The notes: generated by a model from the letters alone, not told the origin. 64,000 nucleotides of DNA from Nostoc punctiforme NIES-2108 (GCA_003326195.1 LXQE01000148.1:174703-238702), one strand, 5' to 3'; counted from the first letter of the stretch, positions 47,501-55,909 are shown. A program made the numbers and translations.

Positions 47501-47600
47501 AGGAATGAGCGAACGAGCAGAGCGCATTGGCGCACAACTAACAATTCAAAGCCAACCGGGTCAAGGAACAGAAATTATTGTCACTATCAATCGAGAGTGA
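41535..47600 (+). CDS. Ser/Thr kinase-ATPase-GAF-PAS-histidine kinase hybrid
   Basis: A 2021-residue multidomain signalling protein. Residues 15-275 are a Ser/Thr kinase with catalytic loop IHKDINPGN (Lys in place of the usual Arg of HRD) and DFG (IIDFGIA). An AAA-type ATPase follows, with Walker A GYAGIGKSALV near 368 and Walker B VIFLDDLQWID, then a helical scaffold. GAF lies at about 1355-1515 and two PAS domains at about 1525-1645 and 1690-1805. A HisKA_3 histidine kinase ends the protein, with phospho-His in AREIHDTLAQ, a DDGRGF nucleotide loop and GFGLLGMSERA. This HstK-type design is known in Anabaena. The next gene is its likely response regulator. Confidence 0.93.
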   Translation: MPDYPLKSCSMIALPGIAIQNKIYESSNSLVYRGIRDDGVGIVVKMLKLDYPSPQELTRYRQEYKIIRSLTVEGVVKAYSQLDYQRTLVILLEDFGAESLEQWMHKRPDIFCPMPLSTFLGFAIALTEILGRIHAASVIHKDINPGNIVLNLDTGVVKIIDFGIATQFNHTNPTFKSPHVLEGTLAYLSPEQTGRMNRLLDYRSDFYSLGVTFYELLTGQLPFPTTDVLELVHCHIAKHPIPPNEINTTIPKPVSDIILKLMAKNAENRYQSAWGIKADLEICAEQLSEIGQISSIQLALQDVSGQFQIPQKLYGRDKEVAMLLAAFVRVACPEDNRIASLPNNSETTSQSEQRGEPKFQVEMMLVSGYAGIGKSALVQEIYKPITQKRGYFISGKFDQFQRNIPYSAIADALQKLVQQLLSEPDEQVQQWRSRLLTALGNNGQIIIDVIPEVELIIGKQSAVPEIGATEAQNRFHRIFRQFVRVFCSESHPLVIFLDDLQWIDSATLNLIELMLLDEQAQSLFLIGAYRDNEVNPTHPLVLMLERLRKQGAVLQEIILAPLTLLPLNQLIAETLHRNTDIVRPLAELVLRKTEGNPFFVSEFLRMLHSENLLTFDAQYLSWQWNIAQIQAQNITDNVVDLMLHKLMKLPENTQQILRLAACIGAEFNLDTLSIVCDQPPETIFQDLLTAIQVGLIQPLSELDENLLIQEYKFLHDRVQQASYTLIDESQKQIVHLQIGRNLLGKTLPERLSDRLFEIVDHLNHGIELVTDQLERNEIARLNLITGQKAKAAIAYSMAKKYLAISRVWLAASSWQTNYDLTLDLYLETTEVAYLCGDFEQVESWAAIVLQESQTVLDPVKIYDIKIQTYIAQNHLLKAINTALHVLQQLGIRFPEQPNQLDIQLEIDAIASLFSEMPIERLSNLPQMVEPNKLEAMKILSRITTIAQVAAPNLMPLFASKQVSLSIQYGNASTSPVAYANFGLILCGMVGNIESGYRFGQLALRLLSQPYTHAIKSRTVTIVSSFIIPWKKHVRETLPQFLEGYQSGLETGDLEFAAYCAHCYCFHSFAVGKELVELERKMTKHGEAIRQIKQEIALTWNQVYQQSILNLIGRSVNPCRLIGEVYNEESKLPQHEIANDGFAIFNVHLNKLSLCYLFYEYNQALHNSDIAENYLLQMTATFAKVLYYFYDSLTRLAIYPESCAQAQPEILKKVAAHQKEMKHWAQYAPMNHLHKYYLIEAEKARVLGQLFDAEEFYEQAILGARDNEYIQEEALAYELAAKFYLSRGREKFAQTYIKEAHYCYERWGAIAKVRDLETRYPQLFPQSSDAASPNPKTSVTTSNHSPIAFDLAAVMKASQAILSEIELDKLLSSLMKILIENAGAQTGFLILENSGEWVIKASGELNEGENIYATQVLQSIPIRNHLPESIINYVIRTHECVILSDATRESNFINEPYIQHYQPQSILCLPLLNQNRLVGVLYLENRLAAGAFTAERTQVLNLLSSQAAIAIENATLYAKLRASESRMTQFLEAVPVGIGIVNAEGCPYYANQRGIQLMGKGIDPAVPAEQISEAYQFYVTGTDQIYPTEKMPVIRALSGECTTVDDVEIRQNTATIPIEVWGTPVFDEQGMVAYAIVAFQDITERKQAEKLLADYNQTLEQQITERTLLLSQEIEERQRVENALRQSEEQRRLTMDFTHIGSCNWNITENKIDWNDNYARLLGLVPGEVESSYQAWRDRVYPEDIYRVEQAVTTALATHTDFEAEYRVIHPDGSIHWLVGRGRGIYDTAGQPVRMLGIILDISEQRNAALRERKRAQQASILEERNRMAREIHDTLAQSFTGILLQVGAATQVLADDPEATQVHLEMIEELARAGLTGARRSVSALRPQLLEEGNLESALHRIVAQMRSTTDTALICQTQGTAYSLPTEVENNLLRIGQEALTNAIKYASAGEIRVELVYNETQFILQIKDDGRGFGVGSIPLSGGFGLLGMSERAERIGAQLTIQSQPGQGTEIIVTINRE

Positions 47601-47608
47601 GAATTACA

Positions 47609-48238
47609 ATGAGCCAATCCACTAAGATTAAACTGCTAATTGTTGATGACCATGCCATAGTCAGAAAGGGTCTAGCAACCATCATTAACCGCGATCCAGA
47701 AATGACAGTGATCGCTCAAGCTGAAGATGGGCAGCAGGCGATCGCCGCGTTTCGAGAATACCAACCTGATGTCACACTAATGGATTTACGAATGCCCAAA
47801 ATGGGAGGTGTTAAAGCCATTATGGCAATTTGTGCTGAATTTAAGCAGGCTCGAATCGCGGTACTCACGACCTACGATGGCGATGAAGATATCTATCGCG
47901 GTTTACAGGCGGGCGCTCAAGGCTATCTGCTTAAGGATGCTAAACCTGGCGAGCTTTTGAATGCGATTCGCGCCATTCATAATGGTCAGAAATACATTCC
48001 GCCAGAAGTGGGCGCAAAATTATTGCAGCGAATGAGCAATCCAGAACTCAGTGAACGAGAGTTGGAAGTGCTGCGTTTGATGGCACAAGGAATGGGTAAT
48101 CAAGAAATTGGGACTGTTTTGATTATTGGTGAAAGTACCGTCAAATCTCATGTAAATCGGATTTTGAGCAAATTGGGCGTGAGCGATCGCACACAAGCCG
48201 TGATTACTGCTGTTAAGCGTGGGATTGTCAGTTTGTAA
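47609..48238 (+). CDS. NarL/FixJ-type response regulator
   Basis: About 209 residues from ATG 47609; an upstream GTG at 47597 overlaps the kinase stop and is the alternative. The receiver domain has the acidic pair in LLIVDDHAIVRKGL, phospho-Asp in VTLMDLRMPK and Thr/Lys in AVLTTYDG and YLLKDAKPGE. The C-terminal LuxR helix-turn-helix is ELSERELEVLRLMAQGMGNQ followed by STVKSHVNRILSKLGV. HisKA_3 kinases pair with NarL-type regulators, so phosphotransfer from the hybrid kinase is highly likely. Confidence 0.95.
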   Translation: MSQSTKIKLLIVDDHAIVRKGLATIINRDPEMTVIAQAEDGQQAIAAFREYQPDVTLMDLRMPKMGGVKAIMAICAEFKQARIAVLTTYDGDEDIYRGLQAGAQGYLLKDAKPGELLNAIRAIHNGQKYIPPEVGAKLLQRMSNPELSERELEVLRLMAQGMGNQEIGTVLIIGESTVKSHVNRILSKLGVSDRTQAVITAVKRGIVSL

Positions 48239-48243
48239 GCTGT

Positions 48244-48279
48244 ACTAAAGTTGGTATCCAAATTCCAACTAAAGTTGGA
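48244..48279. promoter_or_regulatory. palindromic/direct-repeat operator candidate
   Basis: ACTAAAGTTGG occurs twice (48244-48254 and 48268-48278), 24 bp apart. The second copy lies in the perfect palindrome TCCAACTAAAGTTGGA (48264-48279), and a smaller TTGGTATCCAA lies between. The position, between the response regulator and the first island gene, fits a regulator binding site. Confidence 0.4.
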
Positions 48280-48444
48280 GACAACCTTCCACTACAAGCT
48301 GGACGGGTTCGTCCGTCACTGGATTGTACAAAAATGTCAACTCAGAGTGGACGACAAGAGAGGGTCAATTGTCTATATTGAATCCATAGCAATGTTAGCG
48401 CAGTTGGGTTGTAAGGCTTAAGTTTGCTTAATACAAACCGAAAC

Positions 48445-49002
48445 ATGACTTACAACCGTGATAATCGTTCTTTATTCGTTCTGCCTTCAACCCAAGATCA
48501 TATTCAAGGTGTACTGAATGCTGCTGTAGTATTCGTCATGTATGGAGATTATGAATGTTTTCAAAGTGCCAACGTTTATCGATTGATTAAAGTTGCCGGG
48601 CAGCAATTGAAGCTGGAGTTTGGAGAAAACAATTTAGGTTTTATCTTCCGTCACTTTCCCCAGAAACAGATTCATCCTCATGCTCAACGGGCAGCCCAAG
48701 CCGCAGAAGCAGCAGCAGTTCAAGGGCAGTTTTGGCAAATGCATGAAATATTGTTCATTCATCAACAAGAGTTAGAGAATGGCTATCTAGTAGAGTACGC
48801 CAATCGTTTAGGACTTGATATTTCTCAATTTTTGCAGGATTTATCCAGGGGAAGGTATGTCGTTCGTATCAATGCAGACATCGAAGGTGGACTGCGAAGT
48901 GGAGTGGAGGCTGCACCCGCTTTGTTTATTAATGGAATTCGCTATCTCGATCGCTGGACTGTTGAGCAGATAATGGCAGCCATTGTTGCTGCAAATGATT
49001 AA
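48445..49002 (+). CDS. DsbA-like thioredoxin-fold protein with a single active-site Cys
   Basis: About 185 residues from ATG 48445. It is a thioredoxin-fold DsbA/Thioredoxin_4 protein: VVFVMYGDYECFQSANVYRL, FRHFPQKQIHPHAQRAAQAA, QGQFWQMHEILF and the cis-Pro loop EAAPALFINGIRY. The CxxC motif is CFQS, so only the first Cys remains. There is no signal peptide, so it is predicted cytoplasmic. A monothiol site fits a glutathionylation- or isomerase-like role rather than a disulfide oxidase. It is the first gene of the redox/hydrolase island, after the two-component pair. Confidence 0.85.
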   Translation: MTYNRDNRSLFVLPSTQDHIQGVLNAAVVFVMYGDYECFQSANVYRLIKVAGQQLKLEFGENNLGFIFRHFPQKQIHPHAQRAAQAAEAAAVQGQFWQMHEILFIHQQELENGYLVEYANRLGLDISQFLQDLSRGRYVVRINADIEGGLRSGVEAAPALFINGIRYLDRWTVEQIMAAIVAAND

Positions 49003-49101
49003 GGTTTTTGATGCTTATCCCAACAAGTATTTCATAACTTCTATACGGACGGCAAGAATTAGAGATTTCAGCAATTTAGCAAGAATACAGAGGCGATCGC
49101 A

Positions 49102-49914
49102 ATGATGGTTTTTACATGGAAAAAAGTTCAAAAATTGTTGCTGTGGTTATTTGCATTCAGTGTTGTCGTTGGAATATCAATGCATCCAACACCAGCCACC
49201 TCCAAAGAATTACCTCAAGCGTCCAACTCTAAACCTGCGATCGTTCTCGTTCATGGGGCTTATGCTGACGGTACATCATGGCAACACGTTATTCCATTGT
49301 TAGAGCAGGATGGCTACAGAGTTACTGCTGTGCAGATTCCGCTCACTTCTCTTGCTGATGATGTGGCAACGACGAAGCGGGTGATTGAGAGTCAGAAGGG
49401 TTCTGTTGTAGTAGTTGGACATTCCTATGGTGGAAATGTAATCACGGGTGCGGCGGCTGGCAATCCACAGGTGAAAGCTCTGGTTTATGTTAATGCTTTC
49501 GCACCAGATGCCGGTGAAAAGACGAGTGATTTGAATAAAAGGTATGCAGCACCTCCGATTAGTACGGCAATTGTGTCTGATGCTGCAAACTTCCTCTATG
49601 TCGATCGCGGAAAGTTTCACGAATTTTTTGCCCAAGACGTATCAAAGGCTGAGGCGCGAGTGATGGCAGCAACCCAAAAGCCGATCGCCAGCGCAGCCTT
49701 TGAGCAATCAGTGAATGAAATCGCCTGGAAAACGATTCCTTCCTGGTTTATCGTGACTCAAAGCGATCGCGCCATCAACCCTGAACTTCAACGATTTATG
49801 GCTAAACGGATTAATGCTAAGACAACCGAAGTTAACTCCAGTCATGTTCCTTTTATCTCTCATCCAAAAGAAGTTACCAAAGTGATTGAAGCAGCAAGTA
49901 ATGCTGTGAAGTAA
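49102..49914 (+). CDS. secreted alpha/beta hydrolase
   Basis: A 270-residue protein with an N-terminal signal peptide (LLLWLFAFSVVVGISMHPTPA). The alpha/beta hydrolase core has AIVLVHGAYADGTSWQHVIP, nucleophile elbow VVGHSYGG, and His in NSSHVPFISHPKEV. It belongs to the group of small salicylate-esterase/EstC-like hydrolases. It is probably a periplasmic carboxylesterase; the substrate is unknown. An intact triad is consistent with activity. Confidence 0.88.
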   Translation: MMVFTWKKVQKLLLWLFAFSVVVGISMHPTPATSKELPQASNSKPAIVLVHGAYADGTSWQHVIPLLEQDGYRVTAVQIPLTSLADDVATTKRVIESQKGSVVVVGHSYGGNVITGAAAGNPQVKALVYVNAFAPDAGEKTSDLNKRYAAPPISTAIVSDAANFLYVDRGKFHEFFAQDVSKAEARVMAATQKPIASAAFEQSVNEIAWKTIPSWFIVTQSDRAINPELQRFMAKRINAKTTEVNSSHVPFISHPKEVTKVIEAASNAVK

Positions 49915-49969
49915 TCGCAATTCTAAGAGAAGCAGTTTCTCGGTACATACAAATAGAACAGACCTAATT

Positions 49970-50605
49970 ATGACTCTAGGAGATGCGATCGTGCCGACTC
50001 AAAATACAAGTATCACTGAAGTCGATGGCAGTCAACCCTTACTGCATCAACATGGATATGAAATTCAACAATATGGTACTCTTCGTGATTTGCCAATTGT
50101 TCTCAACCCTAGTGCCCGCAGCGAAAGCTGTGTTTTAGTCAATCAAATTTTGGCAGATACGATTATTCTCTATCACCTTTACAAGAAACATCACTGGTTG
50201 ATGCGCGGACATACGTTTTATCAACTGCATCTGTTACTCGACAAACACGCCAGCGAACAAATTGAGTTAATTGATGCACTGGGTGAACGAGTACAAACAC
50301 TGGGAGGCGTGGCGTAGACGCTTTGCGGCTTGTCGTCAGACATCGCTGATCCGCGCCATGTGGCAGAAGTCACTAAGATTAAGCGTCCGCCCAACGGTGT
50401 TGAGGAAGTACCTGTGATGTTGTCGCGGTTACTGGAAGCCCACGAATTGATCGTTGGGGAATTGAGAGTAGCGATCGATAAAACAGCAACAAATCAAGAT
50501 AGCGGCACTAACGACTTGTTAGTGAGCCAAGTCCTGCGAACCAATGAGACGCAAGTTTGGTTTCTAGCAGAACATTTGGTGGATACACCATTGGTACGCA
50601 GTTAA
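49970..50605 (+). pseudogene. dps: dps/ferritin-like gene interrupted by a repeat-borne stop
   Basis: The frame opens at 49970 and reads a Dps-type ferritin: YHLYKKHHWLMRGHTFYQLH followed by LLLDKHASEQIELID, with the ferroxidase His, Asp and Glu. After QTLGGVA a TAG (50315-50317) interrupts. The same frame resumes through TLCGLSSDIADPRHVAE to the normal end at 50605. The extra segment (about 50306-50338, GTAGACGCTTTGCGGCTTG) matches the Nostoc palindromic repeats, so an in-frame insertion brought in the stop. Read-through would give a near-complete Dps. Otherwise the product lacks its last helices and cannot form a cage. Confidence 0.8.
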
Positions 50606-50720
50606 ATTCAGCAGATCGGGTGTTGTAAATGAATAACTAACAGTATTTCAGCGATCGCTCTTTAATCAGTTCATTCTTGACTCCATTTATCCATTGTAGA
50701 TAACAGAGGAAGAGAACTTT

Positions 50721-52319
50721 ATGACTAATTATGACTACATTGTAATTGGTGCAGGTTCGGCAGGATGCGTTGTCGCCAACCGTCTGACAGAAGACAGCGA
50801 CACAACTGTGTTACTACTTGAAGCGGGTAATCCCGATACGAAACCAGAAATTCACATCCCAGCGCAATGTCTCAGTCTACTAGGTTCTGAGGTGGACTGG
50901 GCATATTTCTCCCAATCAGAACCCTACCTGAATAATCGCAAAATCTTTTGTCCCCGTGGCAAAGTCCTGGGCGGCAGCAGTTCGATTAATATCATGATTT
51001 ATCTGCGGGGTAATTCTCACGATTATGACCACTGGCAGTCATTGGGCAATCCCGGTTGGTCGTACCTTGATGTTTTGCCCTACTTCAAGAAATCAGAACA
51101 CTTCTCACGAGGCGCGTCTGAATTTCACGGGGTCGATGGAGAGTTGAGTGTCACCGATCTGATTGCGCCTGCTGTGGTATCCCAACGTTTTGTAGACGCA
51201 GCAGTGGAACTAGGATATGACCACAATCCCGATCCCAATGGAATGCAGCAGTCAGGAGCAGGACTCTATCAGTTGACGATCAAGGATGGTAAGCGCCACA
51301 GCGCGGCCGCTGCCTTCCTGTTACCCATTTTCCAGCGTCCCAATTTGACTGTAACCACAGGAGCGTTGGTAACTCGCTTGTTGTTTGAGGGTACTCGCAC
51401 TATTGGGGTAGAATACCTGCACAAGGACATGCTACACCAGGTTAGGGTAAACTCCGAAGTGATTTTAAGTGCTGGCGTGTTCGATTCGCCCAAATTGCTC
51501 ATGCTTTCCGGCATTGGTGATGCAGAACACCTGCAAGCGATGGGAATTCCGGTAGTGGCTGATTTGCCGGGTGTCGGTCAAAACCTCCAAGACCACCCTG
51601 TCGTGTCCGTGGCACACGAGGCAACTCAGGATTTACATACGGCAAGCAGCAGTAGTATCGCTGAAGCTGGCTTGTTTTTACATACTCCGGGTAATCTGGA
51701 TGCCGCGCCAGATTTACAGTTTCTCTTCGGCCCGGTTGTGTTGGCACCGCCTGGTTATGCCCACTCTGGTTTAGGATTTACAAGTTTCGTCTGTTTAACT
51801 CATCCTCAAAACATTGGTAGTGTCAGTTTGCGTTCCCCCGACCCCAAAGACACACCGATGATTCAAATGAACTTTCTCCAAAGTGAAACTGATGTGCAAA
51901 AGTTAGTTGTCGGGATTAAATTACTCCGTAACTTGTTCGGTGCAAGTGCTTTGGATGAGTTTCGCGGTAAGGAAATCGCTCCGGGTGCTGACAAGCAGAG
52001 TGATGCAGCACTCGAAGCTTACATTCGGGACACTTGCAGCACTGTATGGCATCCGGTTGGCACTTGCAAAATGGGCATTGACCCAATGGCAGTGGTCGAT
52101 CCTGAGTTGCGGGTACATGGGGTTGAGGGATTGCGAGTTGTTGATGCTTCCATCATGCCAAGAATCACCACGGGAAATACGAATGCACCCACCATTATGA
52201 TCGGTGAAAAAGCAGCTGATTTAATTAAAGCAAGTTGCACTCGACAAACTCTTCTCGTTAAGCACAAAGTACAAAATCCAGCCAACTCAACTTACCTAGA
52301 AGTCAGCGATCGCTCCTAA
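50721..52319 (+). CDS. GMC family FAD-dependent oxidoreductase
   Basis: A 532-residue flavoenzyme. It has the FAD-binding motif DYIVIGAGSAGCVVANRL, GMC signature 1 (PRGKVLGGSSSINIMIYLRG), signature 2 (GVFDSPKLLMLSGIG) and the catalytic His in STVWHPVGTCKMG, with Asn in TTGNTNAPTIMIGEKA. This family (choline dehydrogenase, alcohol and aryl-alcohol oxidases) oxidises primary alcohols to aldehydes. AGAGGAAGAG supplies the ribosome binding site. It is 20 bp upstream of an SDR gene, so it is co-transcribed with it. Confidence 0.94.
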   Translation: MTNYDYIVIGAGSAGCVVANRLTEDSDTTVLLLEAGNPDTKPEIHIPAQCLSLLGSEVDWAYFSQSEPYLNNRKIFCPRGKVLGGSSSINIMIYLRGNSHDYDHWQSLGNPGWSYLDVLPYFKKSEHFSRGASEFHGVDGELSVTDLIAPAVVSQRFVDAAVELGYDHNPDPNGMQQSGAGLYQLTIKDGKRHSAAAAFLLPIFQRPNLTVTTGALVTRLLFEGTRTIGVEYLHKDMLHQVRVNSEVILSAGVFDSPKLLMLSGIGDAEHLQAMGIPVVADLPGVGQNLQDHPVVSVAHEATQDLHTASSSSIAEAGLFLHTPGNLDAAPDLQFLFGPVVLAPPGYAHSGLGFTSFVCLTHPQNIGSVSLRSPDPKDTPMIQMNFLQSETDVQKLVVGIKLLRNLFGASALDEFRGKEIAPGADKQSDAALEAYIRDTCSTVWHPVGTCKMGIDPMAVVDPELRVHGVEGLRVVDASIMPRITTGNTNAPTIMIGEKAADLIKASCTRQTLLVKHKVQNPANSTYLEVSDRS

Positions 52320-52339
52320 CATCTATAAAGGAATACGCA

Positions 52340-53251
52340 ATGACACGAATTACCACACCATTTGGACGGCACTCTACCGCCTCTGAGGTAGCACAGGGAA
52401 TCGATCTCTCTGGCAAACGGGCGATCGTTACGGGAGCAGCATCGGGTATCGGTGTAGAAACAGCGCGGGCGTTGGCTCACGCTGGAGCCGAAGTTACGTT
52501 GGCTGTGCGTAACGTCGATGCTGGGGCAAAGACGGCGGCTGACATCACTGCTACCACTGGGAATAAAAATATTCACGTCGCCGAACTTGACGTGACCGAC
52601 CGAGGAGCGATCGCTAAATTCATTGCCGCGTGGAATGAACCACTACATATCCTCGTCAACAACGCAGGGGTAATGGCATTGCCCGAACAACACACACCCG
52701 AAGGCTGGGAGATGCAGTTTGCCACCAACCACCTCGGACACTTCGCTCTAACACTCGGACTCCACGATGCTCTGGCGGCGGACGGTGCTGCGCGCATCGT
52801 GTCTGTCAGTTCTAGCGCCCACATGTTCTCGCCGATTGTATTCGATGATATCCACTTCGCGTTCCGTCCCTATGATCCGTGGTTGGCATACGGGCAGTCC
52901 AAGACAGCGAACGTACTCTTCGCTGTCGCTGCTACTGGGCGCTGGTTCAGGGATGGCATTACTGCCAATGCTTTGATGCCTGGGGCGATCGCCACCAATC
53001 TCCAACGCCACGTTGGTGGTATCCAGACCCCACCGGATCTGCAGAAGACACCGGAACAGGGTGCTGCCACCTCTGTTCTCCTGGCAACCTCCCCCTTGCT
53101 GGAGGGCATTGGTGGTCGCTACTTCGAGGACTGTAACGAAGCTACGATCGTTACCCAGCGAACCAAAGACTACAGTGGTGTTGCTCCCTACGCCCTCGAC
53201 ACGAACAACGCCGATCGCCTTTGGGAGGAATCGTTGCGTCTGCTCGCTTGA
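52340..53251 (+). CDS. short-chain dehydrogenase (retinol dehydrogenase-like)
   Basis: A 303-residue SDR with cofactor loop VTGAASGIGVETARAL, NNAGVMALP, Ser in SVSSSAH and the catalytic YGQSK. The layout resembles the WW-domain oxidoreductase / retinol dehydrogenase group common in actinobacteria and proteobacteria. The sequence is notably GC-rich compared with flanking cyanobacterial genes. It follows the GMC oxidoreductase by 20 bp and could act on the same carbonyl/alcohol chain. Confidence 0.92.
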   Translation: MTRITTPFGRHSTASEVAQGIDLSGKRAIVTGAASGIGVETARALAHAGAEVTLAVRNVDAGAKTAADITATTGNKNIHVAELDVTDRGAIAKFIAAWNEPLHILVNNAGVMALPEQHTPEGWEMQFATNHLGHFALTLGLHDALAADGAARIVSVSSSAHMFSPIVFDDIHFAFRPYDPWLAYGQSKTANVLFAVAATGRWFRDGITANALMPGAIATNLQRHVGGIQTPPDLQKTPEQGAATSVLLATSPLLEGIGGRYFEDCNEATIVTQRTKDYSGVAPYALDTNNADRLWEESLRLLA

Positions 53252-53472
53252 TCTGGTGTTTTTGAACAGGAAAATCGCGATCGCGACAATAAAGCCATTT
53301 TCTCAAGCAGGAGTCATTGCCAAATGACACTAAGTTAAGATACAGCCTTTGCCCCAACTGGTTCCAACAATGAATGAAGGGTTAAATCTACTGTTCTCAA
53401 AGCTGTGATGCAACAGAACCAATAACACTTCAATGGTTCATACAAATCCATAATCCCCATCAGATTAACATA

Positions 53473-54222
53473 ATGAAAAAACTAGAAGGAAAAATCGCCC
53501 TTGTCACGGGTGGCAACAGTGGCATCGGTCTTGCCACAGCCAAACAGTTTGTTGCTGAAGGTGCCTATGTCTACATCACAGGTCGTCGCCAAGTCGAACT
53601 GGATGCTGCTGTAGAAGCCATTGGTAAAAATGTTACGGCTGTGCAGAGCGATGTTTCTAATCTGGCAGACCTCGATCGTCTGTTTGCCACCATTAAGCTT
53701 GAAGTTGGACACCTCGATATCATCTTCGCTAATGCTGGCGGTGGACAAATTGCCCCACTTGGAGCAATCACTGAGGAACACTTTGACAAAACATTCAACG
53801 TAAACGTCAAAGGTTTGCTGTTCACCGTACAAAAGGCACTGCCACTGTTACCAGAGGGCGCTTCTATTATCCTGAATGCTTCCATTACTTCTATAAAAGG
53901 TACGCCAGCTTTCAGTGTTTACAGCGCCACCAAAGCCGCCGTGAGATCGTTTGCTCGGAATTGGATACTCGACCTCAGAGAACGCAAGATCCGAGTTAAT
54001 GCCATTAGCCCTGGTGTGGTTCCGACTCCTGGTTACGATCATTTGGGACTGAATGACCAGCAGTTGCAAGAATTCGTGGACAGCCAAGCCAGCACCATCC
54101 CACTGGGACGAGTCGGCAAACCCGATGAGATTGCCAAAGCCGTTGTCTTTCTCGCTTCAGATGACAGTAGCTTCGTGAACGGCATTGAGTTGTTTGTTGA
54201 TGGCGGTATGGCACAGATTTGA
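53473..54222 (+). CDS. short-chain dehydrogenase (FabG-like)
   Basis: A 249-residue classical SDR. Motifs are [27 protein letters not shown], the active site in [18 protein letters not shown] (YSATK) and the C-terminal [16 protein letters not shown] typical of 3-oxoacyl-reductase-like SDRs. It probably reduces a small ketone with NADPH, or does the reverse. It lies 222 bp after the previous SDR and 60 bp before a flavoprotein gene. Confidence 0.94.
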   Translation: MKKLEGKIALVTGGNSGIGLATAKQFVAEGAYVYITGRRQVELDAAVEAIGKNVTAVQSDVSNLADLDRLFATIKLEVGHLDIIFANAGGGQIAPLGAITEEHFDKTFNVNVKGLLFTVQKALPLLPEGASIILNASITSIKGTPAFSVYSATKAAVRSFARNWILDLRERKIRVNAISPGVVPTPGYDHLGLNDQQLQEFVDSQASTIPLGRVGKPDEIAKAVVFLASDDSSFVNGIELFVDGGMAQI

Positions 54223-54282
54223 AGTCCAAAAGATGCTATTCCGATTCTTCCATCCATCGCAACGAGATATGAGGAGATCGAC

Positions 54283-55743
54283 ATGACAACAAGCAATTTC
54301 GATTTTACTGCCCGCGAAGCACTACGCCTGCTCGGCCCCGATCCCGAAAACTGGGTGCCCGATCGCCCTGGCATCGATCACAATGTCACTATAATAGGTG
54401 GCAGCGGCAGTGGTAGTACCTTTGCATTTGCGCTACGGCGTGCTGGGATCGGTCGCGTGACGGAGATCGATGCAGCCGATGACGAGGCTCATGCAGGCGT
54501 GTGGTTGACGCGAGCGCGGATGAGAACGCTCCGCACACCGAAACATCTGCCTGGTCCAGAATTAGGCATCCCAGAATTGTCCTTTCAAGCCTGGTACGAA
54601 GCGCGACACGGTGCGGCAGCCTACGCGAAGATCGATCGCATTGGGCGAGTGGCTTGGGCTGAGTACCTCAGTTGGTATCGGCATTTCCTGGGTATCCAGG
54701 TTCGTTACCAGACGAAGTTGGTGCGGATTGAACCAGTCGCAGGTTTCTTCCGCCTACACCTTGAGGTAAACGGTGTCCCGCTCTTAGAGACTACGCGCAA
54801 AATTATCTTCGCCAATGGCGTGGCTGGCACGGGTGGTCCGTACATACCTCCAATACTGGCTGACTTACCCCGCACGTTGTACGCACATACCGCCGATGCC
54901 ATCGATTTTGAAGCACTGCGCGGTAAGACTGTGGCGGTGCTGGGTGCGGCGGCTTCAGCTTTCGATGCAGCAGGAGTGGCGCTGGAATCGGGCGCGAAGG
55001 CAGTACATCTATTTGTACGGCGATCGGCGATCGCATCTCTGTCAGTCCTTCGGGTACGGGATTACCCTGGTGCTTACGACAACTATCCCCAACTACCCGA
55101 TGCAGCCCGCTGGTTCCAGGCTTGGCACTTTCGTCAAGCAGGAACCGCGCCACCCCCGAACTCGATTAAGCGAGCGATCGCTTTCCCGAACTTTCACATC
55201 CATCTATCTGCACCTTGGAAATCGGCACGGAAACTGGGCGATGCGGAAGCCGCCGCCAAAGGCGAACGCATTGCCATCGAGGTGAACGATGATGTTTTCG
55301 AGTTTGATTTTGCGATCGCTGGCACTGGTTACTTCGTTGACCCAACAAAGCGTCCCGAACTAGCTGACTTTGCCCAGCATATTGCCCTCTGGCGCGATCG
55401 CTACCAGCCACCAGAAGACCTGCGCGACGACGGTTTGGGGGCACATCCTTACCTCGGTAGCGCCCACGAATACCAAGAAAAAGTACCTGGCACTGCCCCT
55501 TATCTGAAAGACATTCACGTATTTAATCCTGCTGGTTTGGTCAGCTTCGGATTGCCAGTTGGTGACATCCATAGCATCCGCCGCGACGTACCTGCAATAG
55601 TATCGCGCATTAGTCACGACTTGTTCTTTAAGGACTGGGCGCATCATGAGGCACGTATCACAGGCGATATTGCCCCCGATTTTGAGGACTCGCTCTATGC
55701 TGCTGCGGTGTGGAAACAACCGATCGAGGCAGCGACCCGCTAG
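54283..55743 (+). CDS. FMO-like FAD/NAD(P)-binding oxidoreductase
   Basis: A 486-residue flavoprotein with two Rossmann motifs. The first is VTIIGGSGSGSTFAFALRRA, a loosened GxGxxG. The second is VAVLGAAASAFDAAGVALES, an NAD(P) site with Ala for the middle Gly. Between them lies a segment typical of class B monooxygenases and FMO-like enzymes (TLRTPKHLPGPELGIPELSF). It is probably a flavin monooxygenase that hydroxylates or Baeyer-Villiger-oxidises a small molecule. High GC and position tie it to the SDR and esterase genes around it. GAGGAG precedes the ATG. Confidence 0.8.
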   Translation: MTTSNFDFTAREALRLLGPDPENWVPDRPGIDHNVTIIGGSGSGSTFAFALRRAGIGRVTEIDAADDEAHAGVWLTRARMRTLRTPKHLPGPELGIPELSFQAWYEARHGAAAYAKIDRIGRVAWAEYLSWYRHFLGIQVRYQTKLVRIEPVAGFFRLHLEVNGVPLLETTRKIIFANGVAGTGGPYIPPILADLPRTLYAHTADAIDFEALRGKTVAVLGAAASAFDAAGVALESGAKAVHLFVRRSAIASLSVLRVRDYPGAYDNYPQLPDAARWFQAWHFRQAGTAPPPNSIKRAIAFPNFHIHLSAPWKSARKLGDAEAAAKGERIAIEVNDDVFEFDFAIAGTGYFVDPTKRPELADFAQHIALWRDRYQPPEDLRDDGLGAHPYLGSAHEYQEKVPGTAPYLKDIHVFNPAGLVSFGLPVGDIHSIRRDVPAIVSRISHDLFFKDWAHHEARITGDIAPDFEDSLYAAAVWKQPIEAATR

Positions 55744-55909
55744 GTCAACAACCTTTTCACCAGTAACAAATAATTCCGGCTGGGAAACGATGTCGGTAGA
55801 AAGTGATTGCCATTCCACAATCACTGCTGAATCAAGTATCACTGTTAAATCAATTCACTTAACAGTGTCATTTCAACAGATTGTTTACTACTTATCAAAG
55901 GAGAATGTC

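Noticed and set aside
53013..53327. Open frames overlapping the SDR gene at 52.3-53.3 kb
   Set aside because: GC-rich genes leave long shadow frames, and none of these has motifs or start signals.
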